A stretch of 64,000 nucleotides of DNA from Microcaldota archaeon (GTDB taxonomy: Archaea > Micrarchaeota > Micrarchaeia > Micrarchaeales > Micrarchaeaceae). The stretch spans positions 42,507 through 106,506 of the forward strand of contig JAJYWI010000021.1 of the NCBI GenBank assembly GCA_021791535.1. Direction: 5' to 3'. The translations under genes and the position numbers were made by a program. The notes beneath the pieces are model-generated. The model did not search any database. It worked only from the letters and a program-made list of their open reading frames with translations, and had not been told where the DNA came from. Of the stretch, positions 10,178 through 19,925 are shown piece after piece (position 1 is the stretch's first letter; the number at the start of each line of letters is the position of its first letter).

Positions 10178-10420
10178 ATGGCAAATGCAAGCATAAGATA
10201 CGGGGCAAGGGTAAGGAAGAGATACGCAGCCGTAAAGCAGCAGAAGCGCGCGTTGTACAGGTGCGAGATGTGCGGCAGGGATGCAGTCAAAAGGATAGGC
10301 ACGAGCATATGGAGATGCAGGCACTGCGGAGCGACATACGCAGGCGGCGCCTACTCAATGACAACAGCAGCAGGAGAGGTCGCGAGAAGGCTTGTCTCGG
10401 ATTACGCTAGGAGGAGATAA
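10178..10420 (+). CDS. Ribosomal protein L37Ae (eL43)
   Basis: RYGARVRKRYAAV...YRCEMCGRDAVKRIGTSIWRCRHCGATYAGGAY. Confidence 0.93.
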   Translation: MANASIRYGARVRKRYAAVKQQKRALYRCEMCGRDAVKRIGTSIWRCRHCGATYAGGAYSMTTAAGEVARRLVSDYARRR

Positions 10421-10776
10421 TGGTAGAGATAGTATACGACCCTATACACACGCTGGTTGTGCACGATGTGGCGAAAGTACCGCTGGAGGATCTCATAAGG
10501 GAAAGGATAACTCCCGGCGTGACGCTGCCGCTCTACTGGTGCGCAGGCGTGCTTTTCAGCTTCGCCTCTGCGCCGATTGCGGACGAGATAATGAAGGACT
10601 ACTTCAAAGGGAAGATCCACTGGATGGAGGTGCACTATACGGAGATGAAGGAATACAAGTCGGTGCTGGAACTGGACGACGAGCACTACGGAGGCAAGGT
10701 GACCATCAGGGTGATAGACACCGCGGCATCACAGATACACAACGATTTTGTAGGATGGCTCAAGAAGAGGAGATGA
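10420..10776 (+). CDS. Uncharacterized protein in exosome/L37Ae/RpoP operon
   Basis: Intact 118-aa ORF, start overlapping the L37Ae stop, followed by rpoP. Confidence 0.75.
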   Translation: MVEIVYDPIHTLVVHDVAKVPLEDLIRERITPGVTLPLYWCAGVLFSFASAPIADEIMKDYFKGKIHWMEVHYTEMKEYKSVLELDDEHYGGKVTIRVIDTAASQIHNDFVGWLKKRR

Positions 10777-10780
10777 TATT

Positions 10781-10912
10781 ATGGCATACGTTTGCGTGCA
10801 CTGCGGGAAGAAGATAAAGCAGCTTGATAATTTCATAAGGTGCCAGTACTGCGGCTCAAGGGTGATAGTGAAGAGCAGGCCGAACCTCTCAAGAGAGGTG
10901 AAGACCGACTAG
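10781..10912 (+). CDS. rpoP: DNA-directed RNA polymerase subunit P (Rpb12), 43 aa
   Basis: MAYVCVHCGKKIKQLDNFIRCQYCGSRVIVKSRPNLSREVKTD; not in the supplied ORF track because of its size. Confidence 0.88.
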   Translation: MAYVCVHCGKKIKQLDNFIRCQYCGSRVIVKSRPNLSREVKTD

Positions 10913-11152
10913 CTACTTGCTGCCCACTATTATGCTCTCTGATACGTTCTTTACCCGCTCGTACTTGACGCTGTTCTTCGCAAGCAGCATCGCAGTGTTG
11001 TCGCTCCTCGTGAGCTGCTCCGCCTTAATCAGAAGGAGGTTAGCCACCTTTCCACTTTCAAAATCCAGTATAGCATCCTCTACCAGGCCTATCTTCTTAC
11101 CCTCGTTCGTTATTATCTCCTTGCCGTATAGTTCAGAAAGCAGAATAGCCAT
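10913..11152 (-). CDS. PRC-barrel domain protein
   Basis: LYGKEIITNEGKKIGLVEDAILDFESGKV. Confidence 0.8.
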   Translation of the reverse strand: MAILLSELYGKEIITNEGKKIGLVEDAILDFESGKVANLLLIKAEQLTRSDNTAMLLAKNSVKYERVKNVSESIIVGSK

Positions 11153-11156
11153 TCCA

Positions 11157-11690
11157 TCACTTGATATTCATAATCCTTTGAGATGCAAATATTCTTATTA
11201 TGTATGCTCTCAGCTCCTCCATGAACGCCTTTTCGTCCTTGCCTAGCTCTGAGAGCTCAGAGGCATCGAACATGGACATGTTGCCATGGACAAGGTTCCC
11301 CAAGTACTCGTCAGTAAGGTGGTAGCCCTTTGTGCCGCATCTTCCGCATACGTATAGCGGCATGACCGGGGCTTTGGTAGGGGACCGCAGCGTCTCAATA
11401 TACCTGGAGAGGGGCGCGTTCCCGCAGCCCGGGCATTCCTTCTGCAGCGTCACCTCCCTGTACTGCCGTATCTCCGCATCTGCACCCATGCTAACAACGA
11501 AATTTTCTGCCGCTCTGCGCACGTCATTACTATCGATAAGCCGCTGGTCGGTCACGCTGCCTATCCTATCGAACCTGCTCTCTAGCGTATGGTCGCCGAC
11601 AGGCTCGAAGAGCACCGTAGCCATTACTCCGCAATCATCGTAGTCTATGCGGACCTTCCCTGTGCTGCTAGTCGCCATCCCAACCTTCAC
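11157..11690 (-). CDS. Uncharacterized zinc-ribbon protein
   Basis: CPGCGN...CGRCGTKGYH. Confidence 0.6.
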   Translation of the reverse strand: MKVGMATSSTGKVRIDYDDCGVMATVLFEPVGDHTLESRFDRIGSVTDQRLIDSNDVRRAAENFVVSMGADAEIRQYREVTLQKECPGCGNAPLSRYIETLRSPTKAPVMPLYVCGRCGTKGYHLTDEYLGNLVHGNMSMFDASELSELGKDEKAFMEELRAYIIRIFASQRIMNIK

Positions 11691-11918
11691 TCAATCGCCG
11701 AACCTCAGTCTGTACGAGTCTATATCCTCCTTAAGTATCGTCTTCCTGCCATTCTTCCTAGCCTGCGCCATTGCGTATTTGGCTATCCTCCTTGCCTTGC
11801 CCTCCAATATCGCTGAAAGCGATTCGGCGGCCTTATCCGTCAATCTCACAGGGCCCCTCCTGCTTACTATCCTCTTTATCGCAATTTTGGGTATCCTTGT
11901 CAATGCACCATCCCGCAA
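11691..11918 (-). CDS. Archaeal histone-fold protein
   Basis: IPKIAIKRIVSRRG..RLTDKAAESLSAILEGKARRIAKYAMAQARKNGRKTILKEDI. Confidence 0.88.
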   Translation of the reverse strand: MRDGALTRIPKIAIKRIVSRRGPVRLTDKAAESLSAILEGKARRIAKYAMAQARKNGRKTILKEDIDSYRLRFGD

Positions 11919-12076
11919 GATTCAGCACTCAAGATCATCTTCACAGCTATAGGCTCAGCGTAGTGCATTATCATCATTATGCTATTCTGGCTTGCAAGCA
12001 ATAAAAAGGTTACCCTGGCGCAACACGCACCTTTTTAATCTTTAATGGTGGAAGTACTACCTGCTGTGGTGAATTA

Positions 12077-12397
12077 ATGAGTGTAACCGACGTGACGGAC
12101 TCGACATTCGAGGAGGAAGTGGTAAAATCGAAGCTGCCTGTTGTAATAGACATATGGGCTGAGTGGTGCGGGCCCTGCCGTCTATTCAGTCCTATATTCG
12201 ATGAACTCTCCTCAGATTACGATGGGAAGGTAAAATTCGTGAAGATTGATGCAGATTCGAACGAGGCAATAACCAAGAAGTACAACATAATGAGCATACC
12301 TACTACGCTTTTGATAGAGAAGGGCGAGCTTAAAGCGATGAATGTCGGGGCGATCCCTAAGGAGGCGCTGAAGAAGTGGATAGATAAGAACATATGA
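12077..12397 (+). CDS. Thioredoxin
   Basis: VVIDIWAEWCGPCRLFSPIFDEL, cis-Pro SIPTTLL. Confidence 0.95.
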   Translation: MSVTDVTDSTFEEEVVKSKLPVVIDIWAEWCGPCRLFSPIFDELSSDYDGKVKFVKIDADSNEAITKKYNIMSIPTTLLIEKGELKAMNVGAIPKEALKKWIDKNI

Positions 12398-12616
12398 CTT
12401 CTAGAGCGCCTGCACAGAAGACTTTAATATCTATCAACATGTTCCTAATGAGTGAGAGTGATGGCTAGCCAACACGCAGCGCGCCAACTGAGCGACTGAT
12501 GCTAGCCATGGCCATATCCTCATGCAAATCGCTATTCCTTATGCCGGCTTATGGCATATCTATTAAAACCAGTATAGGTGAATATGAGTATCCTGATGGA
12601 TACGGAGTTGGTGGCC

Positions 12617-13882
12617 ATGCCTGACATACCATTCCCAAGGGGGATGCGAGACCTTATGCCCAACGAGGCGCTCTTCAGGAACGAGCTCCTGAAGAAGATA
12701 GAGAGCGTTTTCCAGAGGTACGGCTTCCTTACGATAGATACGCCCACGCTGGAGTCTGTGAAGGTTCTAAATGCGAAAGGCGGAATAGGCGAGGATACGA
12801 AGCTCATCTTCGAGACAAAGAACGATGAGCTGGCCCTCAGGTATGACTTCACCGTATCGTTAGCGCGGTACGTGGCCATGCATCAGGGCCTGCCCCTGCC
12901 GCTCAAGAGATACGTGATAGGCAAGGCGTGGAGGCGGGAGGAGCCACAGAGGCTGCGCTACCGCGAATTCACACAGGCTGACGTCGACATAGTCGGCGGC
13001 GACACCGTGTATGCTGATGCCGAGGTGATATACACCGTAGCGAAGGCCCTCGACGAGGTCGGCGTGTCCTATTTCATAAAGATAAACAATCGCGCGATGA
13101 TGGATTCGCTGCTCGCCTCATTCGGCATAAAAGGCGCACAGTTCATGGAGGTGCTCAGGGTTATCGACAAGCTTGACAAGCTTGGTAGGGACAAAGTGAC
13201 TGAGCTGCTGGGCGCGCTCGGCCTGAACAGGGACCAGATAAGCAGGATAGATGACCTGATAAACATGCAGGGAACCAATAGCGAGAAACTCGATTTTGCA
13301 GCTACAGTCTCGAAAGACAGCTCGGTTGAGGAGCTCAGGTCTACCATAGCACTCGCAGAGTCCTATGGAATAAAGGGCGCCATAAAGGTAGATTTCTCCG
13401 CAGTGCGAGGCTTCGACTACTATACCGGCATGGTGATGGAGATTGCGAGCACGGAAGGCGAGAAGAGCGCTCTGGGCGCAGGCGGAAGGTACGACAAGCT
13501 CATTGGCCTCTACTCAGTGAAGAGCCTGCCTGCAACAGGCGCATCCATAGGGGTAGATCGGCTGCTCGACATGATGGGATTCTCAGAATCACCCAAGCAG
13601 ACATACTCAAAGCTATTTGTGATAAACGTCAAGGAGTCAAACTACAAGTATGCGTTGAAGACCGCGAACTGGTTCCGCGACAAAGGCATAGCTACAGATA
13701 TAAACTTATCGACAAGAAACATATCCAACCAGTTGTCCTATGCGAATTCGCTAAAGTTCGGCTACGCCGCGATTGTCGGTGACGTCGAGGAGCAGGCTGG
13801 CAAGCTGAAGCTTAGGAACCTGGTAAGCGGCGATGAGTCTGTGATGACGCCGGAAGAGGCGCTCGCCGAGATAAACAAGTGA
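12617..13882 (+). CDS. hisS: Histidyl-tRNA synthetase
   Basis: PRGMRDLMPNEALFRNELL, RYREFTQADVDIVG, GGRYDKLI. Confidence 0.95.
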   Translation: MPDIPFPRGMRDLMPNEALFRNELLKKIESVFQRYGFLTIDTPTLESVKVLNAKGGIGEDTKLIFETKNDELALRYDFTVSLARYVAMHQGLPLPLKRYVIGKAWRREEPQRLRYREFTQADVDIVGGDTVYADAEVIYTVAKALDEVGVSYFIKINNRAMMDSLLASFGIKGAQFMEVLRVIDKLDKLGRDKVTELLGALGLNRDQISRIDDLINMQGTNSEKLDFAATVSKDSSVEELRSTIALAESYGIKGAIKVDFSAVRGFDYYTGMVMEIASTEGEKSALGAGGRYDKLIGLYSVKSLPATGASIGVDRLLDMMGFSESPKQTYSKLFVINVKESNYKYALKTANWFRDKGIATDINLSTRNISNQLSYANSLKFGYAAIVGDVEEQAGKLKLRNLVSGDESVMTPEEALAEINK

Positions 13883-14391
13883 TAAAGATGGCAAAATCCG
13901 AACTCGAAAGGGTGACCGAAGAGAAGGTAGCAAAGGGAGGCATACTGGTCAAGTTCTATTTCGACATGCAGAGCGAAGAGAAGGATAAGCTGCAGCCCCT
14001 GCTCGTCGACCTCATAAACGAGCGTTTGCTCAAGGAGCCTGGTGTCGTCTACTGCTACGGTGCCATAGAGGAGCCGATAAAGCACGATAAGTACTATATA
14101 ACGAGCGCAGCTGTGCACGTCCTGTTCGAGAGTTTCAGGAACCTCATTATAATAGCGTTCAAGTATGCGCCAATAGGCGTCGAGATCCTCAGGCCGCAGA
14201 AGGACCTGCACGTAAGCGTCTGGGACCTCCAATCTGTGTTGTTGGACGTGGCGCAGTTCTCAACCGAGTACTCCAGGTACATACTCGAAAAAGTGTTGAG
14301 GCCGGAAGACATGCAGGCCATACAGGAGAACTTGAAAAACAGGGAGGAGATAGGCAAGCGGCTCATCGAGAAGAAGGAAAAGAAGGAATAG
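13879..14391 (+). CDS. Uncharacterized conserved-looking protein downstream of hisS
   Basis: Intact ORF overlapping the hisS stop. Confidence 0.6.
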   Translation: MIKMAKSELERVTEEKVAKGGILVKFYFDMQSEEKDKLQPLLVDLINERLLKEPGVVYCYGAIEEPIKHDKYYITSAAVHVLFESFRNLIIIAFKYAPIGVEILRPQKDLHVSVWDLQSVLLDVAQFSTEYSRYILEKVLRPEDMQAIQENLKNREEIGKRLIEKKEKKE

Positions 14392-14425
14392 GTAGCGCGT
14401 GCGCACTCCAAGCCGGCTGCGCAGC

Positions 14426-15499
14426 TCAAGTGGAGTTGTACATTGTCAGGTTGATCAGTATGCCGCGCTGCTGGTTCGGCGTATCTGAGAGGCGGAACCC
14501 GCCGGCAAGCATAAAGTACTGGGTGCCTACAGAGCTAGACACAAGCCTTATCCTGACTATCTTGCCTGCTACTGTTGTCAGCGGTATGGTGGCATTCCTG
14601 AATATCGACGTTGTGACGTTCTTGCCCTTTATTGTCGAGTTGGGGAGGGAGAGGTTGAACGTATTGTAAGCGGCCACTATTGCCGGGCTTCCGTTGCGCA
14701 GAATCTCAACGTATATATTGCCGTGCTGGTTGCTCACTATCTTGAAGTTCAGGAACGGCTTATTGGCTATAAACTCCGAAGATGTAAGGTTGCCGGGAGC
14801 GGTCTGCGTGCCGCACCTGTATGTGCTGGCCACATACTGTCCGGGGGAGCTGTTCCACGGAGAGCTGAGATAGCACTTTACTATCGCGTTGTTCGCATAT
14901 GTGATGTTGAATGGCTTTGTGCCGAATCCAGCTCCGGACGCGTTCCACCCAGTATACTGGCCATTAGAGAAGTTGCCGTTATACACGAAGTTATACGCCT
15001 GCTGCGGCGGGGATGTCGTAGAGTTGAATATAAGCATGGACTGGCCGCAGCTCCCGCCTCCAGCCCCTGTTGTGAACGTTATATTGTATACCTGCTTCGG
15101 ACCGGTCAGTTCTGTCAGGAAGGTCGTGCAGTTGTAGCTTATCGTCTGGTTAACATACGTTCCGTTGTTCGCTCCGACCACAAGGAGATGCGCGGTGTCC
15201 GCATCGCCAGCCGCTGCCCATATGCCTATTGAATTAGTGGTGAGCAGGCAGTGCGCCTGCGTTGTGCTGTTTGTCTTGTTAACCGACAACGTGTACGAAT
15301 AGCAATCGTATAGGGTCCCCCTGTTTATGGTTGTTGTGGCCGGCACGCCACTTATCGTTGTTGCCGCGGTCACTGTCGTGGCGGCGGAAGTCGTTAGGCC
15401 GTGGTGCGTGAGGAGGAACCCGCTCTCTACATAAGCGAGTATTGCAGCCAATATTATAATCACGATTATGGTGACAGCGAAGCGCTTCATGCATGACAC
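14426..15499 (-). CDS. Secreted/membrane-anchored protein rich in N-glycosylation sequons
   Basis: N-terminal hydrophobic helix, many NxS/T motifs. Confidence 0.65.
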   Translation of the reverse strand: MSCMKRFAVTIIVIIILAAILAYVESGFLLTHHGLTTSAATTVTAATTISGVPATTTINRGTLYDCYSYTLSVNKTNSTTQAHCLLTTNSIGIWAAAGDADTAHLLVVGANNGTYVNQTISYNCTTFLTELTGPKQVYNITFTTGAGGGSCGQSMLIFNSTTSPPQQAYNFVYNGNFSNGQYTGWNASGAGFGTKPFNITYANNAIVKCYLSSPWNSSPGQYVASTYRCGTQTAPGNLTSSEFIANKPFLNFKIVSNQHGNIYVEILRNGSPAIVAAYNTFNLSLPNSTIKGKNVTTSIFRNATIPLTTVAGKIVRIRLVSSSVGTQYFMLAGGFRLSDTPNQQRGILINLTMYNST

Positions 15500-15571
15500 C
15501 TGCTACATCAGGTATTTAACCTCGTCAGTTTAATATATGTTGTCCTTTTATATGGATAAGCGGTGTGATGT

Positions 15572-15685
15572 TTGGGAAGCATACCTAGGAAATGGAAGAA
15601 AAAGGGAAGAATGCGCTGGAAGTGGAAGAAGAAGCGCAGGAAGAGGTTGAAGAGGGCGCAGAAGAGGAGAGTCGGAGAGCTCTGA
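15572..15685 (+). CDS. L41e-like tiny basic ribosomal peptide (internal ATG at 15611 gives 24 aa)
   Basis: Reads ...PRKWKKKGRMRWKWKKKRRKRLKRAQKRRVGEL; resembles L41e; TATA-like TTTATATG at about 15548. Confidence 0.6.
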   Translation: MGSIPRKWKKKGRMRWKWKKKRRKRLKRAQKRRVGEL

Positions 15686-17155
15686 TCACTTCGCTATTTT
15701 CTCAAGTATCGGGTATGTCTCATACAGCCTATCCTGCTCGAGCTGCTGGTAGAGCATGTATATTATGCCGACTGTGAGCAGTATGCCCATCCCTGTGCCT
15801 ACAGCGCCCGTGAGCGTCGCAAGCGCAGCGAGAAGGCCTACGAATATGCTGCCAAGCACGGTTATGGTCGGTATGTACTTGTTAAGTATGCCCTCGACTA
15901 TCCTCGGATCCCTTCTGAACCCAGGAATCTGCCAGCCCATGTCACCCAATTGCTCTGATATGCTCTTTGGGTTCTGCCCGGTCATCTCAACCCAGAACTT
16001 TCCGAAGACTATGCAGAGTATGACAAGCACAACCGTGTAGACTATCACATGCACCCACTCCGGCACAAGCACAAAGCCTCCCCATGGGAGGAAGAGCTGG
16101 GTCGTGTGCGTCGCCAGGTACGTGAAATAGGTGCTGTATCCGCCTATGCCTCCATAATTGGCTGAGTACGGGAGCGGGAATGTCGGTGATATCAGGTACG
16201 CGATGCCGCCATTAAGCTGGAGCGTCGTTCCCCCTCCGGTAGTGCCGACAGGCTGGTACAGCGCGAAGAACTTCGCAAGTCCTGCAAGCGATCCCTTCAC
16301 ATTTGCGAGGAACCGCAGCCAAACTGTTGCGCTAAGCTCCAGTGACGACGCCAGTATCACCGGAAGCACGCTGACATACAGGAACGGTATCGGAAGGCGG
16401 CCGCCAACGCCCCTCAGCTGCTCGAACGACAGCGGGAGCTCTATCTTCATTTCATAAGCGTATATGCTGACCAGGAAAACGAGTATCGCAAAGAACAGCG
16501 GTCCGAACGCGAGCATCGCGTTAGGTATGGCTGACGCGCCTCCAGCCTGAACTGCCGCTATCGCCTCCGGTATCAATATCCCGAACGTACCAGCCACTAT
16601 CGCGTATGATACCCCAGCGGCGATGAAGACGTTTATGCCTGATGTTATGCCGTACTTCGTCATCATCTCGTCAAGATAGATTATCATTATGGCACCGATG
16701 GCGAGCTGCAGCACCACTAGCCCTACTACGGCGCTTGAGGCCACAGGCACATATCCTGTCACTACGAATATCGCAGACTCTACTACAGCGATGACTATCG
16801 CAGCCAGCTTCTGCAGGGTCTGGAAGCGCGCCCTCTGCGCAGTATCGTTCATGTCCATTTTTATTATCCCTGAACCTGCGATCAGCTGCAGCACTATGCT
16901 AGAGAGCACTATCGGGCCTATTCCTACCGTTATGACGCTGCCTATCCTCGCAGCGAATATTATGCTTACCAGCTGGAGCAGCGGCTGCGTTATCGCCTGT
17001 TGGTTGATGCCTATCGCATAGGTGTTGTAGAGCAGGAAGTAGATTCCGAGGATACCGGCCGTCCAGTACATTTTTTCTCTAAGCGATAGCGGAGTGGCTG
17101 GGCCACGTATCGTCGGTATGAACCTCGATATCCTGTCCATGAACTCCAGTGCCAT
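15686..17155 (-). CDS. secY: Preprotein translocase subunit SecY
   Basis: Ten hydrophobic segments; GIGPIVLSSIVLQLIAGSG; PGFRRDPRIVEGILNKYIP. Confidence 0.93.
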   Translation of the reverse strand: MALEFMDRISRFIPTIRGPATPLSLREKMYWTAGILGIYFLLYNTYAIGINQQAITQPLLQLVSIIFAARIGSVITVGIGPIVLSSIVLQLIAGSGIIKMDMNDTAQRARFQTLQKLAAIVIAVVESAIFVVTGYVPVASSAVVGLVVLQLAIGAIMIIYLDEMMTKYGITSGINVFIAAGVSYAIVAGTFGILIPEAIAAVQAGGASAIPNAMLAFGPLFFAILVFLVSIYAYEMKIELPLSFEQLRGVGGRLPIPFLYVSVLPVILASSLELSATVWLRFLANVKGSLAGLAKFFALYQPVGTTGGGTTLQLNGGIAYLISPTFPLPYSANYGGIGGYSTYFTYLATHTTQLFLPWGGFVLVPEWVHVIVYTVVLVILCIVFGKFWVEMTGQNPKSISEQLGDMGWQIPGFRRDPRIVEGILNKYIPTITVLGSIFVGLLAALATLTGAVGTGMGILLTVGIIYMLYQQLEQDRLYETYPILEKIAK

Positions 17156-17166
17156 CTACTCACCGT

Positions 17167-18207
17167 TCACTCCGCCGCTTTTCCGGTTATCCGCATCAGA
17201 TACGCGCCTCGTCTGGCCACTCTTGTCACCTTTGCGCCCTCAGCGATATGGTTCTTCAGCAGGCCGTTAATTAGCGCGATAGAGATATCGACGAACTCGC
17301 TCCTAGAGTGCATCCTGTCGAACGAAACATCAATCCTTATGGGACTAAGGCTTTTAACGCTTGCCTTGCCGATGCCGAGCAGCCTTATCACCCGCTCGAT
17401 CCTTGCCGCAGCAGTCCTTGCTGCTATTTTTGCCTTGCCTGTGAAGATTGCCGATGCCAGTTCGCTGCCTATGTACGACGCCACATGCCCAATCTCGTCC
17501 TGGTAAGGCCTCTCGAGCACGGCCGACATCGCAAGGCTGCGGTACTCCGGAGATGCGTGCATCTCGCTCTCCCTCTCCGCCTTTACCGTCTGCCTGGCCA
17601 GGTGTTCCACAAACCTGTGTATCGCAGCTTTGGCATCGCCGTGTACCTTTTCCATAAAGACGTCATACTTTGAAGAGAAGATGCACGAACCAGAGCCGTT
17701 GTTCGAGCACGCGCGCTCCACTACATCTACATACTGCTTCCTCGACGCCGTGGCGAAGCCGGATATGACGCCCGCCTCAAACGAGTGCATGTTGATGCCA
17801 AGGAACTCCTTTGACCTGTCGTACATCCGCATGTCGAGCCTGTCTGGGAATACGTTGTACATCACGCCTGCGTATCCAGCGTGCTCGAAGAACTTCACGA
17901 GGTCGCTTATCGATTCCTCATACAAAAGGTACCCTTTCGAATCGCTCAGCATCGAATATAGGTGCCTGCCTATGCGCATACCAGATCTCCTGCTTAAGCC
18001 GGACAGGCTTGGCGTAAGGTTTGCGAGCAGCGATGTGAATAGGACAGCGCTCTCAGGCATCCTTTCAGATACCTCTCCGCCGAGTATCCGTCCTATCAGA
18101 ATGCTCTCGCTCCCCCTAATGTAATGATGCGGTGCTATTATTGTGACCTGTTTCTGGCGCTGCGCAGACTTGCGCGCGCTCCGCAACGTGCGTTTCCCCT
18201 GCGCCAT
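17167..18207 (-). CDS. Possible V4R (4-vinyl reductase-like) domain protein
   Basis: FEAGVISGFATASRKQYVDVVERACSNNGSGSCIFS resembles a V4R motif. Confidence 0.45.
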   Translation of the reverse strand: MAQGKRTLRSARKSAQRQKQVTIIAPHHYIRGSESILIGRILGGEVSERMPESAVLFTSLLANLTPSLSGLSRRSGMRIGRHLYSMLSDSKGYLLYEESISDLVKFFEHAGYAGVMYNVFPDRLDMRMYDRSKEFLGINMHSFEAGVISGFATASRKQYVDVVERACSNNGSGSCIFSSKYDVFMEKVHGDAKAAIHRFVEHLARQTVKAERESEMHASPEYRSLAMSAVLERPYQDEIGHVASYIGSELASAIFTGKAKIAARTAAARIERVIRLLGIGKASVKSLSPIRIDVSFDRMHSRSEFVDISIALINGLLKNHIAEGAKVTRVARRGAYLMRITGKAAE

Positions 18208-18265
18208 ACTCTGTCTTTTACAGCTTAGTTAATAAAAGCTTGTTTCTAGCGCCCCCTTTCATACA

Positions 18266-18742
18266 TCATGACAGTTTCCAAGAGTTGTAGGCTATCAGGA
18301 CGATATTGATTGCGATGAGCGCAGACACTATCTCTATCGAGTAGTTGACTATGAACGCGTTGGCTACCGATACCTCAGCTATGCTGAGACCGAACGCCGT
18401 TATCCCATAAAGCAGCGGCGCTGAGCAGCCGCATCCGGATATGACCCCCGCGAAGACGGTAGCGAATGCGCCTGCCGTGCCTGCCTTCACCCCTAGGCGT
18501 CCTTTCGATGTATTCCTCAGAGTGAATACCCCTATAGTGAGCATCATTGACGCTGTTATGACAAGCGCGTATATCAACGGCTTTGGTACTGTTATAAGCA
18601 GCACGCCGTAGTTCTGCAGGCGTATCAGGTAGGTGAAGATCAGGTAGTACACGGCCGCAACCGCTATGTTCAGCGCTATGTACTGTGGCCTGTATACGCG
18701 CGCGAGCGCTCTGCCAATGCTTGATGGTCTCAATCTACACAC
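18266..18742 (-). CDS. Small polytopic membrane protein with GCGCSAP motif
   Basis: Four hydrophobic segments; overlaps the preceding DUF929 gene by 8 nt. Confidence 0.6.
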   Translation of the reverse strand: MCRLRPSSIGRALARVYRPQYIALNIAVAAVYYLIFTYLIRLQNYGVLLITVPKPLIYALVITASMMLTIGVFTLRNTSKGRLGVKAGTAGAFATVFAGVISGCGCSAPLLYGITAFGLSIAEVSVANAFIVNYSIEIVSALIAINIVLIAYNSWKLS

Positions 18743-19841
18743 CCATACGGCTCTCTATCTTAGGTATGACAGGAAGCGAGCACACCGAGGCATTATTGCC
18801 GATGCTGCTGCACATCAGGGCCACATAGACATCCGCACCAGCATATTCGGTCCAGGCGAACTGCGTAGCCGGATGCGCAAGTTGCGCGTATACCTGCGCG
18901 TGGGTCATGCCCGTGAGCGGCAGCGTTGAGCCTGTAGGCGGGCCGTTACCGAAGTCCACCGCATCCGCACCGCTTGCAACATATTCTCCCCATATCGTGT
19001 ATGGCGTGCCACCGAAAGTGTTTATCTGCAGTATGTAATTGAACGCGTCTATGTACGCTGGTATCCCTGTCTCATTCAGTATCTTCTGCACCTTTGAGAA
19101 CGGGTTGAGCGTGAATCCTCCGGTTATTGGGTTGATGTCCTCCATAGGCAGGAAGTTGATGTAGCTGCTGTTGTAGAAACTGCCTGGGTTTACTGTAGAT
19201 GCGTTGTACTCGACAGGCCTCCAGTACAATGTAGGTACGTCGCCGTCGCCCAGGCTGCTGTAGCCGGTATAAAGGCGGGAGAAGCTGCCGAACCTGCTCA
19301 GCGCAAGTGCCATGGCCCACCTGTTCTCGCCGCACCACACGCAAGTTATGCTCCCATAGTAGATGACCGAAGGCTTGCCGTTCACGATGAAGTTGTTGAC
19401 CTTCAGCGGGGAAACCCCGACACTGTTGTTCAGCGTCCCGTTGAGAAGCATCTCTCCGGCAGTCTCGAAGTATGAGGCGGGAGCGTTGTTTATTATTGAG
19501 AGGTCTGTGCTGTTCAGCGGAGCGTTAAGATTGGTAAGCCTGTCGCCGAACGTGCCATTCTGCGTTATGATCGGATAGCCTGGCAAGCTGGTCGGAGGCA
19601 CAGGCAACTGGCTCTTTATGTCGTACGCCGGGTAGCTGGCATGCTGTCCCTGGGCTATGCTATTTGTCCGGTTCGCAAGCGTCGTGAGCTGCTGCGATAG
19701 CCTTACATTCTGGTTCGAGAGTGACGTTATGACTGTGCGTTGGTAGAGCGCTATGATCACTAGCACAGCTACCGCCGCCGCAAGTATTATGCAGCCTGCC
19801 CTTGGTCTTCTCCGCTTTGCTCTAGAACTCTTGGTGTTCAT
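18735..19841 (-). CDS. DUF929-like membrane-anchored thioredoxin-fold protein
   Basis: N-terminal TM; GKPSVIYYGSITCVWCGENRWAMALALSRFG. Confidence 0.75.
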   Translation of the reverse strand: MNTKSSRAKRRRPRAGCIILAAAVAVLVIIALYQRTVITSLSNQNVRLSQQLTTLANRTNSIAQGQHASYPAYDIKSQLPVPPTSLPGYPIITQNGTFGDRLTNLNAPLNSTDLSIINNAPASYFETAGEMLLNGTLNNSVGVSPLKVNNFIVNGKPSVIYYGSITCVWCGENRWAMALALSRFGSFSRLYTGYSSLGDGDVPTLYWRPVEYNASTVNPGSFYNSSYINFLPMEDINPITGGFTLNPFSKVQKILNETGIPAYIDAFNYILQINTFGGTPYTIWGEYVASGADAVDFGNGPPTGSTLPLTGMTHAQVYAQLAHPATQFAWTEYAGADVYVALMCSSIGNNASVCSLPVIPKIESRMGV

Positions 19842-19925
19842 TCCGCATTCCGAAAAAAGGTTAACTTAATAATATTGTCCGGCTAAAGTATTTATATACG
19901 TGTGTGCATGCAGACCAAGCAGCTT

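Noticed and set aside
12003-12037. AAAAAGGT...ACCTTTTT inverted repeat before thioredoxin
   Set aside because: Likely coincidental A/T tracts around the promoter region; no further support
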